From: Kitasatospora papulosa
GTDB taxonomy: Bacteria > Actinomycetota > Actinomycetes > Streptomycetales > Streptomycetaceae
Length of the DNA stretch: 64,000 nt
Assembly: GCF_000717245.1 (NCBI RefSeq)
Contig: NZ_JNYQ01000001.1
Coordinates: forward strand, 1 to 64,000
Direction of reading: 5' to 3'
Below are positions 40,341-49,109 of this stretch, in pieces; position 1 is the first letter of the stretch, and every line of letters begins with the position of its first letter. A program made the position numbers and the translations under genes. Below the pieces are notes generated by a model. The model did no database searches and was not told the DNA's origin. It saw only the letters and a list, made by a program, of their open reading frames with translations.

Positions 40341-43183
40341 GCACGCCCGACGTCAGCTGTGTGATCACCGCGGGTGAGGGCGGGGAGGACGCCCTGGCCG
40401 CGTCCCTGGAATCCGTGCTGGACCAGAGCCTGCGCGCCGTCGAGGCCCTCGTCGTGCTGCCCGCCGGCGCCCCCGCGGGGCTGCGCACGGCGGCCGGATC
40501 GGCGGCCGTGCGCTCCCCGGACCGGGTACGGGTGCTCGACCCCGGCACCGACGGTGTCGCCTCCCTGCGCAACGCCGGTCTGGACGCGGCACTCGGCACG
40601 TACGTCCTCGTGCTCGACGCCGGCGAACGCCTCCAGCGGCACGCCTGCCGCAACCTCTGGGAGGCCGGGACGCGCACCCGTGCCGACCTCGTCGCCGGGC
40701 GTTGGAGCCGTTCCACCGGAGAGGGGTCGAAGGAACGGGAACCCTCCTGGCAGCACCCGCTGTTCGCCCGTTCCCGCACCGTCGCCCGGTTCACCGAGGC
40801 CCCCGAACTGGCCGTGCACGACGCCCTGGTGACCGGATTCTGCGTACGCCGGGCGGCCCTGGAACGCCACGCGCTGCGTTACGACGAGGACCTCACCCAC
40901 AGCGAGGTCCTCTTCGGCCCCCTGGTGGCGGCCGTGGTCGGCCGGATCGCACTCGTACGCCGCCGGATCGTCTCCGGGCGGGCCGCGCCCGACGCCGGCC
41001 GGGACCTCGCCGGGCTCGTCGAGGCGCACCGGCGCGTGTGCCATGTGCTGGCGGCACAGGGGCTGGCGGAACTGCGCGAGGAGCGGGACCGGTCCTTCCT
41101 GCTGGACCATCTCGTGCCCCTCGTGCGGACGTTCCCCGAACGGCCCGTCGCCGCGCGCGAACGCGTCGCGGCGACGGCGGCCCGGGTGCTGCCCGACGTC
41201 GTCCCCGAGCGGGTCCTGCTGACCCTGCCCGCCGTCGAGCGCGTCGGCGTCCGGCTGCTGGAGCGGGGCGACGCGGACGGGGTGCTCACGGCGGCGTACG
41301 CGCTGCGCAGGCGGGGTGTCGTGGCCGCGCCCCTCTCCGTGCAGGACGACGGACGGGTGTACTGGCAGGGCGGCCCCGACCCCGTGCTCGACGTCACCGA
41401 ACTCGGCCACCAGTACCGGCCGTTCGACGAGCTGAAGCTGATGAACCGGGTCACCCGCTACGAGGCGCACGGCAGCCGGGTCCTGCTCGCGGGCCGGCTC
41501 GTCCTGCCCTCGCACACCGGACCCGCCCCGGACGGCCGGCTCACCGCCCGTCTGGAGTTCCGCGTACGCGACGGCTCGCGCGCCTTCCACGCCCCGGTCG
41601 ACTCGCTGCGGCCCGACGCCACCGGGATCAGCTGGTCCACGGGTCTCGACGTGACACGCCTGCTGCGCCCCTTCGGACCGCGCGACACCGTGTGGGACGC
41701 GCGGATGGTGGTGGAGGACGGCCGGACCCGCTCGGTGAGCGAGCTCTTCGCGGCGCACGACCTCGTCGGGCCCGGGGAGCGTTCGCCCGCCCGGCCGCGG
41801 CTCGGGAGGACGACCGGGGACACCTGGCAGCCCTACGTCACCCTCCGGGACCATCTGGCACTCAGGCTCGAAGCCCGTCACCGTCCCGCCCGTACGGCCC
41901 GCGGGCTGGTCCACTACGCCACCCACTTCCGTCCCGCACGCAGGGTGAGGCTGGCGCTGCGTGCCCTGGGCAGGCGCCGGGACCGGTTGCACGCCAGGGG
42001 TTTCAAGGTCGCGGTGTACCGCTCCTGGCTGCTGCGACTGCCCAAGCGCCGGGGGTCGGTGGTCTTCGAGAGCCACATGGGCACCTGCTACGGCGACAGC
42101 CCCCGCGCCGTCCACGAGGAGGTACGCGCCCGAGGGCTCCGGCTCCGCCCCGTCTGGGTCCACGCCGACTCCACGGAGGGCTTCCCCACCGACGTCCGGC
42201 TCGTGCGCCGCTGGTCCTGGCGCTATCTGTGGGCCCTGGCCCGGGCGGAGTACTGGGTCGACAACCAGGGGTTCCCGCAGAACCTCGACAAGCCGTCCGG
42301 CACGACCTACCTCCAGACCTGGCACGGATCGGCGTACAAGCGCATGGGCTTCGACGAGACCCGGGTGCGCCTGCAGAACACCCCGCAGCGCGAACGGCTC
42401 CAGCAGGCCGTGCACCGCTTCGACCACTTCCTCGTACGGTCCGAGCACGACGAGCGCACGCTGGCCCGCGCCTACCGGCTGCCGGAACGGACGCTGCTGC
42501 GCACCGGTTACCCCCGCAACGACGTCCTGCTCGCCGCGCGCGCGCGGGACGAGGCCGAGGGCCGGCTGCCCCGTCCGGCGCTCGCGGCCGAACTCGGCCT
42601 GCCCGACCACCGCAAGGTCGTGCTGTACGCGCCGACCTTCCGGGGCAGGCCGGGCACGCGCAAACGGCAACGGCTGCTGCTGGACGCGGCGCGCTTCGCG
42701 GAACGCTTCGGCGACACGTACACACTGCTGGTGCGGGCGCACTACCTGGAGGCGGCGAGTCTGCCCGCGTGCCCGCCGGGGACCGTCGTGGACGTCTCGC
42801 GCCACCACGACGTCAGTGAGATCCTCGCGCTCACCGACGTCCTGGTCACGGACTACTCGTCGATCATGTTCGACTACGCCCTCCTGGACCGTCCGATCGT
42901 CCTCTTCGCCCCTGATCTCGACGCCTACGCGGCCGAGCGGGGCAGCTACTTCGACCTCCGGGAGAAGGCGCCGGGACCGGTGACCGCGACCGAGGAGGAA
43001 CTGTTCGCCGTGCTGGCCCGGCTGAAGACCGCCGAGACGGGCTTCCAGGAGCGGCGCACCGCGTTCGCCGAGGAGTTCGGCGCCTACGACCGGGGGGACG
43101 CGGCCCGCGCGGTGGTCGACACCGTGTTCGCCCGGCACCTCGCCCCCTCCCGTACCGTCCCTACCGGGGAGGCCGGCCGATGA
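40337..43183 (+). CDS. GT2-like / CDP-glycerol glycerophosphotransferase fusion
   Basis: A 948-residue fusion. The N-terminal GT2-like domain (VSCVITAGEGGEDALAASLE, SLRNAGLDAALGTYVLVLDA) has GE where the DxD metal motif is expected, so it may not bind nucleotide sugar normally. The central beta-rich module (about 350-500) includes RLEFRVRDGSRAFHAPVDSL. The TagF-like domain is complete: VFESHMGTCYGDSPRAVHEE, TYLQTWHGSAYKRMGFD (near 660), RNDVLLAARA, APTFRGRPGT, VTDYSSIMFDYA (near 837). WHGSAYKRMG is a variant of WHGTPLKRIG. It is translationally coupled on both sides (ATGA overlaps) with the 1154-residue gene and the GT4 gene. Confidence 0.87.
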   Translation: MSTPDVSCVITAGEGGEDALAASLESVLDQSLRAVEALVVLPAGAPAGLRTAAGSAAVRSPDRVRVLDPGTDGVASLRNAGLDAALGTYVLVLDAGERLQRHACRNLWEAGTRTRADLVAGRWSRSTGEGSKEREPSWQHPLFARSRTVARFTEAPELAVHDALVTGFCVRRAALERHALRYDEDLTHSEVLFGPLVAAVVGRIALVRRRIVSGRAAPDAGRDLAGLVEAHRRVCHVLAAQGLAELREERDRSFLLDHLVPLVRTFPERPVAARERVAATAARVLPDVVPERVLLTLPAVERVGVRLLERGDADGVLTAAYALRRRGVVAAPLSVQDDGRVYWQGGPDPVLDVTELGHQYRPFDELKLMNRVTRYEAHGSRVLLAGRLVLPSHTGPAPDGRLTARLEFRVRDGSRAFHAPVDSLRPDATGISWSTGLDVTRLLRPFGPRDTVWDARMVVEDGRTRSVSELFAAHDLVGPGERSPARPRLGRTTGDTWQPYVTLRDHLALRLEARHRPARTARGLVHYATHFRPARRVRLALRALGRRRDRLHARGFKVAVYRSWLLRLPKRRGSVVFESHMGTCYGDSPRAVHEEVRARGLRLRPVWVHADSTEGFPTDVRLVRRWSWRYLWALARAEYWVDNQGFPQNLDKPSGTTYLQTWHGSAYKRMGFDETRVRLQNTPQRERLQQAVHRFDHFLVRSEHDERTLARAYRLPERTLLRTGYPRNDVLLAARARDEAEGRLPRPALAAELGLPDHRKVVLYAPTFRGRPGTRKRQRLLLDAARFAERFGDTYTLLVRAHYLEAASLPACPPGTVVDVSRHHDVSEILALTDVLVTDYSSIMFDYALLDRPIVLFAPDLDAYAAERGSYFDLREKAPGPVTATEEELFAVLARLKTAETGFQERRTAFAEEFGAYDRGDAARAVVDTVFARHLAPSRTVPTGEAGR

Positions 43184-44328
43184 GCGGCAGCCGCGACATC
43201 TTCATCGTGTCCAACAGCACCGACGAGCTCGGTGGTGTGACGGGCTGGATGCACCGGACCGCCCAGCTGTTCCAGGAGGCGGGCCACCGGGTGCACACCG
43301 TCGGCGTCCACGCCGCCGAGCGGAAGATGGCCCTGCCCGATCCGCCCGGATACCCGGTGACGGCCCTCTATCCGGCGCACCCTCCCACCCCCTGGGCTCC
43401 CAGGGGCCTGCGGGACCGCTTCCGGATTCCCGCCCGGCGGGCCGAGGCCCGCCGCGTCGTCCGCAAGCGCCGGGCCGTCGACCGGCTCTCGGAGATCTTC
43501 CGGGCGGCCCGGCCCGGCGGGGTGGTGATCGTCACCCAGGTCTGGGCGATGGAATGGGTCGGCGAGGCGGACACCGCCGGGCTCCGGGTCATCGGGATGA
43601 GCCACGAGTCCTACGACTACTCCCGGGCGAGCCACCGCTACCGCTGGATCAGGAACCACTATCCGGCGCTCGACCACTGGCTCGTCCTGACGGCCGAGGA
43701 CGCCGACAAGTGGGCGGGCGACGGGATGAACAACGTCGGTTTCATGCCCAACGCCCTGGCCGGACTGCCCGACGTGCCGTCCCCGCGCCGCGAGAAGTCC
43801 GTGGCGAGCATCGGCCGGCTGACCGACCAGAAGGGCATCGACATGCTCCTGGACGCCTGGGCGCTCGTGGCCCCGCAGCGGCCCGACTGGCGGCTGGACG
43901 TGTACGGCACCGGGGAGGACGAGGCGGAGCTGAGGACCCTGTGCACCGCTCTGGGCCTCGACGGCTCCGTGGACTGGCGGGGGCGTACGGACGACGTCCC
44001 CGGAGCTCTCGCGGACTCGTCCGTGTTCGTCCAGTCCTCACGCGGCGAGGGCTTCCCGCTCGCGCTGCTGGAGGCCATGGCGAGCGGCGTCCCGTGTGCG
44101 GCGTTCGACTGCGCGCCGGGCGTACGGGAGATCATCCGCGACGGTGAGGACGGCCTGCTCGCGCCGGCCGGTGACATCGGGGCCCTCGCGGACCGGCTGC
44201 TCCGGCTCACCGGGAACCCCCGGATGCGGGACGCGATGGGCGACCGGGCGCGGGCCAACGTCCAGCGGTTCTCCGAGGCGGAGACCATGGGCCGCTGGGA
44301 AGAGCTGTTCGCCCTCCTGGAGCGCTGA
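43180..44328 (+). CDS. GT4-family glycosyltransferase
   Basis: A 382-residue retaining glycosyltransferase of GT-B fold. The N-terminal domain has FIVSNSTDELGGVTGWMH and HVIGMSHESYDYS-like acceptor residues. The C-terminal donor domain shows SIGRLTDQKGIDMLLDAWAL, LDVYGTGEDEAEL and the GT4 E-x(7)-E block SSRGEGFPLALLEAMASGVP. These bind the sugar nucleotide. It is the last gene of a three-gene coupled unit (4-base overlap with the 948-residue TagF gene), so it probably adds side-chain or linkage sugars to the same polymer. Confidence 0.9.
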   Translation: MSGSRDIFIVSNSTDELGGVTGWMHRTAQLFQEAGHRVHTVGVHAAERKMALPDPPGYPVTALYPAHPPTPWAPRGLRDRFRIPARRAEARRVVRKRRAVDRLSEIFRAARPGGVVIVTQVWAMEWVGEADTAGLRVIGMSHESYDYSRASHRYRWIRNHYPALDHWLVLTAEDADKWAGDGMNNVGFMPNALAGLPDVPSPRREKSVASIGRLTDQKGIDMLLDAWALVAPQRPDWRLDVYGTGEDEAELRTLCTALGLDGSVDWRGRTDDVPGALADSSVFVQSSRGEGFPLALLEAMASGVPCAAFDCAPGVREIIRDGEDGLLAPAGDIGALADRLLRLTGNPRMRDAMGDRARANVQRFSEAETMGRWEELFALLER

Positions 44329-44348
44329 CCGGGCCGCCGCCGCGGCTC

Positions 44349-44378
44349 CCCGGGCCCACCGGGACCGCGGGGCCCGGG
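44349..44378. terminator. Convergent terminator
   Basis: CCCGGGCCC (44349-44357) pairs with GGGCCCGGG (44370-44378) across a 12-base loop. It lies between the ends of two convergent genes (43180-44328 and 44381-46615) and can serve both. Confidence 0.65.
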
Positions 44379-44380
44379 CG

Positions 44381-46615
44381 TCACCCGTTGGTGTACTCCC
44401 GCACCGGTACCTGGCGCGGTACCCCGGTGGGCCCGCGGCCCGCCGGCTGGGCGGGCGGCGGCATCTCCGACGTCTCGTCCAGGAAGACCCGCCGCACCAC
44501 CCGCTCCGCCGCGTGCCCGTCGTCGTACGGGCAGAACCGGGCCCGGAACGCCGCCCGGCGCTGCGCGGACCGGGGCCCCCGCCAGTGGTCGGTGGCGAAG
44601 ATCTCGTGCAGCTCCTCCTGGTCCCGGGCCACCGCACCGGGAGGGAAGGCCGCCGGGTCGAAGTACGTGCCCCGGGACGCCTCGTAGGCCTGCGCGTCCT
44701 CCAGGTGCAGGACGACCGGCCGGTCCAGGTTGACGTAGTCGAACATCAGGGACGAGTAGTCCGTGATCAGCCCGTCGGAGGCGAGACAGAGCTCCTCGAC
44801 GGACGGGTGGGCGCTGACGTCGATGATCCGGGGGTGCCGGGTGTGCCCGGCGGTGGCCCGGGACGTCGCGTCCAGGTAGTGGGAGCGGGCCAGGATCACG
44901 AAGCGCGGGCCCAGGACGCGGACCAGCCGGTCGAGGTCCAGGGTGTGCTGCTGGGCACGGCGGTAGTCGCGGTGGGTCGGTGCGTACAGCAGGGCGGTGC
45001 TCCCCTCCGGGACGCCCAGGCGTTCGCGCAGCCGCGCCGTCCTGCCGGGGTCCGCGCGGTGGAAGACGTCGTTGCGCGGGCTGCCGTACTCCAGCGTGGT
45101 GTAGCCCGACGGGTAGGTGCGCTCCCACACCAGCGTGGAGTGCTGGTTGGCCGAGAGAGAGAAGTCCCACTTGTCGACGTTGCGCAGCAGCTGCCCGAAG
45201 TCCATGCCGCCGGCCGCCGCGGGCCGGTGCACGAGGTCGGTGCCCATGGTCTTCAGAGGTGTGCCGTGATGGGTCTGCAGGAGGACCTGACCCCGTCTCT
45301 TCACCAGCCTGCGATCGAAGTTGACGTTGTTCACGAGGTACCTGGAACGCGCCAGGGCCGTCCAGTACGCGGCTGTTCCCGGATGCAGCACTCGGGTCGT
45401 GTCCGGCACGGTGTGGGCGTCCTCCGGGCGGCAGATCCAGGAGGTGCGCAGGCCGGGCACGAGGGCCCTGGCCGTGGCCTCCAGGGCCGCCGGGCTACAG
45501 GTGTAGCCCCGGTGCCAGTAGGCGGCGAACACCGCGTCCCCGCTCCGTACGGGCAGCAGCAGCTGGACGCGGTAGTGCAGCTGGAGCGCCGCCGCGCGTA
45601 CCGCCCGGTTCACGGACGCGGCGGTGCGCCCGAGCCGGCCGCGCAGCCGCTGAGCGGTCCACAGGGCGCGGTAGGTGCGGTGGGCGCCCAGCCGGAACAG
45701 CGCGTGCCGCAGCCGTGCCCGCCGGGGCACGGGGGCGCCCGGCGTGCGGTAGCGGCGGCAGTGCGCGCGGGCCCGCCGGAAGAACTCGACCCGGGTCCCG
45801 CGCGGCAGCCGGTCCCTGGAGGTGAAGAGGGTCGAGAAGTGGTCGAGCATCCTGCGGAACATCACCGGTCGCCAGACGGCGAGTTCGGGGCGCGCGTCGA
45901 TGAAGGCGAAGACCCTGTCGTACTGGTCGAAGACGTCGAAGTGCCGCCGGGTCGTGGTGGAGAGGATGTTGCCGCGGCGCCGCTGCCGGTAGCCGACGCA
46001 GACGGTGTCCAGCACGGCGATCGACCCGGCGGCCATCAGCACCGGGTAGGTCCAGGGGGTGTCCTCGTAGTAGCCCGGCGGGAAGGTGAACCCGCCCGCC
46101 TCGATGAACTCGCGCCGGTACGCCTTGTTCCAGACGACCATCAGGACCTTGAGCAGTTCGGGCCGGTCGGCGAGCCTGAAGGAGGCCGGTCCGGCCTCGG
46201 ACAGGTGCTCGGCGAAGGTGTTGCGCACACTCTCGCCCGACCAGTAGGTCCGCGCGTAGTCGTAGACCAGGACGTCGGGGCCGCCGGTGGCCTCCAGACG
46301 GTCGGCGATGGCCTGGAGCGCCTCGGGGGTGAAGGTGTCGTCGGCGTCGAGGAAGAGCAGGTAGTCCCCGGTCGCCCTGGCCACCCCGGCGTTGCGGGCG
46401 GGGCCGAGGCCGGAGTTGCGCGGCAGGTGGACGGCGCTGACCCGGGGGTCGCGTACGGCGTACTCGTCGGCGATCGGGCCGCAGGCGTCCGGTGAACAGT
46501 CGTCGACCACGATGATCTCGTAGTCCTTGAAGGACTGGTCCAGCACGGAGTCGAGACACGCGTGCAGATACGCCTGGACCCGGTACGCGGGCACGATGAC
46601 ACTGAACCGGGGCAC
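44381..46615 (-). CDS. GT2 glycosyltransferase / CDP-glycerol glycerophosphotransferase
   Basis: A 744-residue fusion. GT2 domain (about 1-240): FSVIVPAYRVQAYLHACLDS, IIVVDDCSPDACG, LLFLDADDTFTPEAL, VVWNKAYRREF. Basic linker with helical character (about 270-340). TagF-like domain: AAYWHRGYTCSPAALEATA, THHGTPLKTMGTDL (near 444), DKWDFSLSANQHSTLV, YGSPRNDVF, APTHRDYRRAQ, ITDYSSLMFDYV (near 615). It is of the same subtype as the 694-residue protein, including AxYWxRGxxCxPAA. It ends with a short Pro-rich tail. It is a single-gene minus-strand unit closing the wall-polymer region. Confidence 0.88.
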   Translation of the reverse strand: MPRFSVIVPAYRVQAYLHACLDSVLDQSFKDYEIIVVDDCSPDACGPIADEYAVRDPRVSAVHLPRNSGLGPARNAGVARATGDYLLFLDADDTFTPEALQAIADRLEATGGPDVLVYDYARTYWSGESVRNTFAEHLSEAGPASFRLADRPELLKVLMVVWNKAYRREFIEAGGFTFPPGYYEDTPWTYPVLMAAGSIAVLDTVCVGYRQRRRGNILSTTTRRHFDVFDQYDRVFAFIDARPELAVWRPVMFRRMLDHFSTLFTSRDRLPRGTRVEFFRRARAHCRRYRTPGAPVPRRARLRHALFRLGAHRTYRALWTAQRLRGRLGRTAASVNRAVRAAALQLHYRVQLLLPVRSGDAVFAAYWHRGYTCSPAALEATARALVPGLRTSWICRPEDAHTVPDTTRVLHPGTAAYWTALARSRYLVNNVNFDRRLVKRRGQVLLQTHHGTPLKTMGTDLVHRPAAAGGMDFGQLLRNVDKWDFSLSANQHSTLVWERTYPSGYTTLEYGSPRNDVFHRADPGRTARLRERLGVPEGSTALLYAPTHRDYRRAQQHTLDLDRLVRVLGPRFVILARSHYLDATSRATAGHTRHPRIIDVSAHPSVEELCLASDGLITDYSSLMFDYVNLDRPVVLHLEDAQAYEASRGTYFDPAAFPPGAVARDQEELHEIFATDHWRGPRSAQRRAAFRARFCPYDDGHAAERVVRRVFLDETSEMPPPAQPAGRGPTGVPRQVPVREYTNG

Positions 46616-46716
46616 AACACATCCAGGGGTCGCTCGCGGGCGGGCAGGTGGCCCGCAAACGGCCGAAGGAGTGACATGGTTACGGCGGATGTGGCATCCG
46701 GGGGAAGTGCGAGGTA

Positions 46717-46748
46717 GGGCGGCCCGTTCGCGAGTGAACGGACCGCCC
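46717..46748 (-). terminator. Terminator of the sugar ABC transporter operon
   Basis: An inverted repeat, 46717-46729 with 46736-46748 (13 positions, one mismatch, loop 46730-46735), lies about 60 bases beyond the stop of the permease gene on the minus strand and upstream of the 744-residue TagF gene. Confidence 0.7.
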
Positions 46749-46808
46749 CGATGTTGACGAACGGATGTGCTGCTCGCGGTTTCCGCCCCGTGCCGGTGGC
46801 GGCTCCCG

Positions 46809-47723
46809 CTACTTGACCGCTCCGGCCATCACCCCGGAGACGAACTGGCGCTGGAAGGCGAAGAACACCGCCAGCGGGATCACCATGGACACGAAGGCGC
46901 CGGGCGCCAGCACGTCGATGTTGTTGCCGAACTGCCGTACCTGCTGCTGGAGCGCCACGGTGATCGGAGGGGAGTCCGAGTCCGCGAAGATCAGCGCCAC
47001 CAGCATGTCGTTCCACACCCAGAGGAACTGGAAGATCCCGAGTGAGGCGATCGCGGGGCCGCCGAGCGGCATCACGACCCGGGTGAACAGGCGGATCTCG
47101 CCCGCGCCGTCCAGCCGTGCGGCCTCCAGCAGTTCGCGCGGGATCTCGGCGAAGAAGTTCCTGAGCAGGAAGATGGCGAACGGCAGGCCGAACGCCGTGT
47201 GGAACATGATCACGCCGAAGGTCGTCTCGAAGATCCCGATGGTGCCGAAGAGCTCGGACACCGGGATCAGTGCGACCTGCACCGGGACCACCAGCAGCCC
47301 CACGACCACCAGGAACCACCAGTCGCGGCCGGGGAACTCCATCCAGGCGAAGGCGTAACCGGCGAGCGAGCCGATGACGACCACCAGGAACGTGGCCGGA
47401 ACGGTGATCAGGACCGTGCTGAGCAGGGAATCCGTGATCGTCGAATTGTCCAGCAGACGCTGGTAGTTGGAGAAGGTCAGCTCGGAGGGGGCGGTGAACA
47501 CCTTCCACCAGCCGCTCGCCGCGATGTCCTCCGGGCCGCGCAGCGAGGAGAGCAGCAGTCCGATGGTGGGCATGAGCCAGAACAGACCCACCAGGACGAG
47601 GAAGACCCGCATGACTCCGCCACCGGCCCGGGCGGCCATCCGCGCGCCGAGGGACTGCGTGCTCGTGGCGGGCCCGCCCGCCCGCCGGACCTGCTCGGCC
47701 TGTGAGGTCTCGGTCGTCGTCAC
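46809..47723 (-). CDS. Carbohydrate ABC transporter permease (MalG-like)
   Basis: A 304-residue inner-membrane permease with six transmembrane segments. The EAA loop that contacts the ATPase reads ELLEAARLDGAGEIRLFTRV followed by MPLGGPAIAS. The C-terminus is of MalG type (FQRQFVSGVMAGAVK). The start is GTG at 47723, overlapping the stop of the partner permease as GTGA; the frame extends much further upstream but only as a shadow of that gene. It is the third gene of a binding protein-permease-permease operon with no ATPase gene. Confidence 0.92.
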   Translation of the reverse strand: MTTTETSQAEQVRRAGGPATSTQSLGARMAARAGGGVMRVFLVLVGLFWLMPTIGLLLSSLRGPEDIAASGWWKVFTAPSELTFSNYQRLLDNSTITDSLLSTVLITVPATFLVVVIGSLAGYAFAWMEFPGRDWWFLVVVGLLVVPVQVALIPVSELFGTIGIFETTFGVIMFHTAFGLPFAIFLLRNFFAEIPRELLEAARLDGAGEIRLFTRVVMPLGGPAIASLGIFQFLWVWNDMLVALIFADSDSPPITVALQQQVRQFGNNIDVLAPGAFVSMVIPLAVFFAFQRQFVSGVMAGAVK

Positions 47724-49105
47724 CGGCGCCCCTCCTTCCGGATCCGGCGAACATTGAAGAGCATCACCGGGATCACCAGCAGCAACAGCAGTACGGCGAT
47801 GGCGCTGCCGACCCCGAGATCCGCGTCCGTGCCGAACGAGGTGCGGTACAGCTGGAGGGCCAGGACGTTCGCGTCGTCCTGGGAGGAACCCGGCGCGATG
47901 ATGAAGACCAGGTCGAAGATCTTCAGTACGTTGATCATGAGGGTGACCAGCACCACCGCGAGTACGGGCGCCAGCATCGGGACCGTGATCCGGCGGAACA
48001 CCTGCCACTCGTTGGCCCCGTCCACACGCGCCGCCTCGAGGAGTTCGCGCGGCAGGCCCGCGAGACCGGCGGCGATCAGCACCATGGCGAATCCGGCCCA
48101 CATCCAGACGTAACTGCCGATGATCCCCGGTGTCACGAGGGACGGCCCCAGCCAGTCGACGCCGTTGTACGGCTCCCGGAAGTTGTCCGCCGGCAGCCGG
48201 AGCAGTGACCCGTCGGCCGAGGCCGGCAGGGTGAACACACCGTCCGCGCCCGCCGTGGCCGTGGCGACGACCTTGCCGTCCTTCACCGCCTCGACGGTGA
48301 GGCCCTTGAGGCCGAGCTCCTTCGGATCGACCACGTTGGGCTTCCCGCCACCGCCCTTGGTGAAGTCCAGCCAGGCCGTCCCGGTGATGCCGTCGCCCGA
48401 CGCGGTGGCCGCCTTCGCGGGCTCCGCGTCGCCCGGCATCTTCGCGGGCACCACGCCGACCAGCGGCAGGCTCACCGGCTGTCCGGCGCGCACCGTCTCC
48501 TTCGTCACGAAGGAACCGCCGCCGCCGGCCTTCAGCGGATGGACGGGCAGCGGATGCGCCTTCGGGAAGCCGGAGGACTCGGCGAACGTGTCGTGCACCC
48601 CGACCGCCACGGCGTTGGCGACACCGCGCTCCGGCGCCTGCTCGTAGACCAGCCGGAAGATGATGCCGGCGGCCAGCATGGAGATGGCCATCGGCATGAA
48701 GACGATCAGCTTGAACGCCGTACCCCACCGGATCCGTTCGGTGAGGACCGCGAAGATCAGCCCCAGGACGGTGGCGACCGTCGGTGCGAACACCACCCAG
48801 ATCGCGTTGTTCTTCACCGCGGTCCGGATGGTGGCGTCGGTGAACAGCGCCTCGTAGTTGTCGAGTCCGGCGAAACCGGTACCGGACTGGTCGAGGAACG
48901 AGCGGTAGACGGAGTACACGATCGGATAGACGACGAGCGCGCCGAGCAGCACCAGGGCCGGCAGCAGGAACGCCGCGGCGACGGTTCTCCTCGTCCCGGT
49001 CACCCCTCCGCGCGACCGCCCGCCCGTGCCCTTGCCCGTACCCGTGTCAGGACGTTTGTCGGCGGGGGGCGCGCTCCCGCCGCCCCCCGCTGTCGCTGTG
49101 GTCAT
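47720..49105 (-). CDS. Sugar ABC transporter permease (MalF-like) with large insertion
   Basis: A 461-residue permease; the family is usually about 300. The first three membrane segments lie at about 41-66, 98-122 and 128-152. Then comes an extracytoplasmic insertion of about 170 residues with beta-sandwich character (LGLKGLTVEAVKDGKVVATA, GADGVFTLPAS). Segments 4-6 follow, with the EAA motif ELLEAARVDGANEWQVFRRI. E. coli MalF also carries a large periplasmic loop, but this insert looks unrelated (carboxypeptidase-regulatory/Ig-like) and contains a Gly-rich stretch. It could contact the binding protein. It begins 4 bases after the binding-protein stop. Confidence 0.9.
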   Translation of the reverse strand: MTTATAGGGGSAPPADKRPDTGTGKGTGGRSRGGVTGTRRTVAAAFLLPALVLLGALVVYPIVYSVYRSFLDQSGTGFAGLDNYEALFTDATIRTAVKNNAIWVVFAPTVATVLGLIFAVLTERIRWGTAFKLIVFMPMAISMLAAGIIFRLVYEQAPERGVANAVAVGVHDTFAESSGFPKAHPLPVHPLKAGGGGSFVTKETVRAGQPVSLPLVGVVPAKMPGDAEPAKAATASGDGITGTAWLDFTKGGGGKPNVVDPKELGLKGLTVEAVKDGKVVATATAGADGVFTLPASADGSLLRLPADNFREPYNGVDWLGPSLVTPGIIGSYVWMWAGFAMVLIAAGLAGLPRELLEAARVDGANEWQVFRRITVPMLAPVLAVVLVTLMINVLKIFDLVFIIAPGSSQDDANVLALQLYRTSFGTDADLGVGSAIAVLLLLLVIPVMLFNVRRIRKEGRR

Positions 49106-49109
49106 CCTG

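Noticed and set aside
26958..46615. Recently transferred genomic island
   Set aside because: No integrase, transposase, tRNA junction or direct-repeat ends are visible, and base composition looks like that of the flanking core genes.
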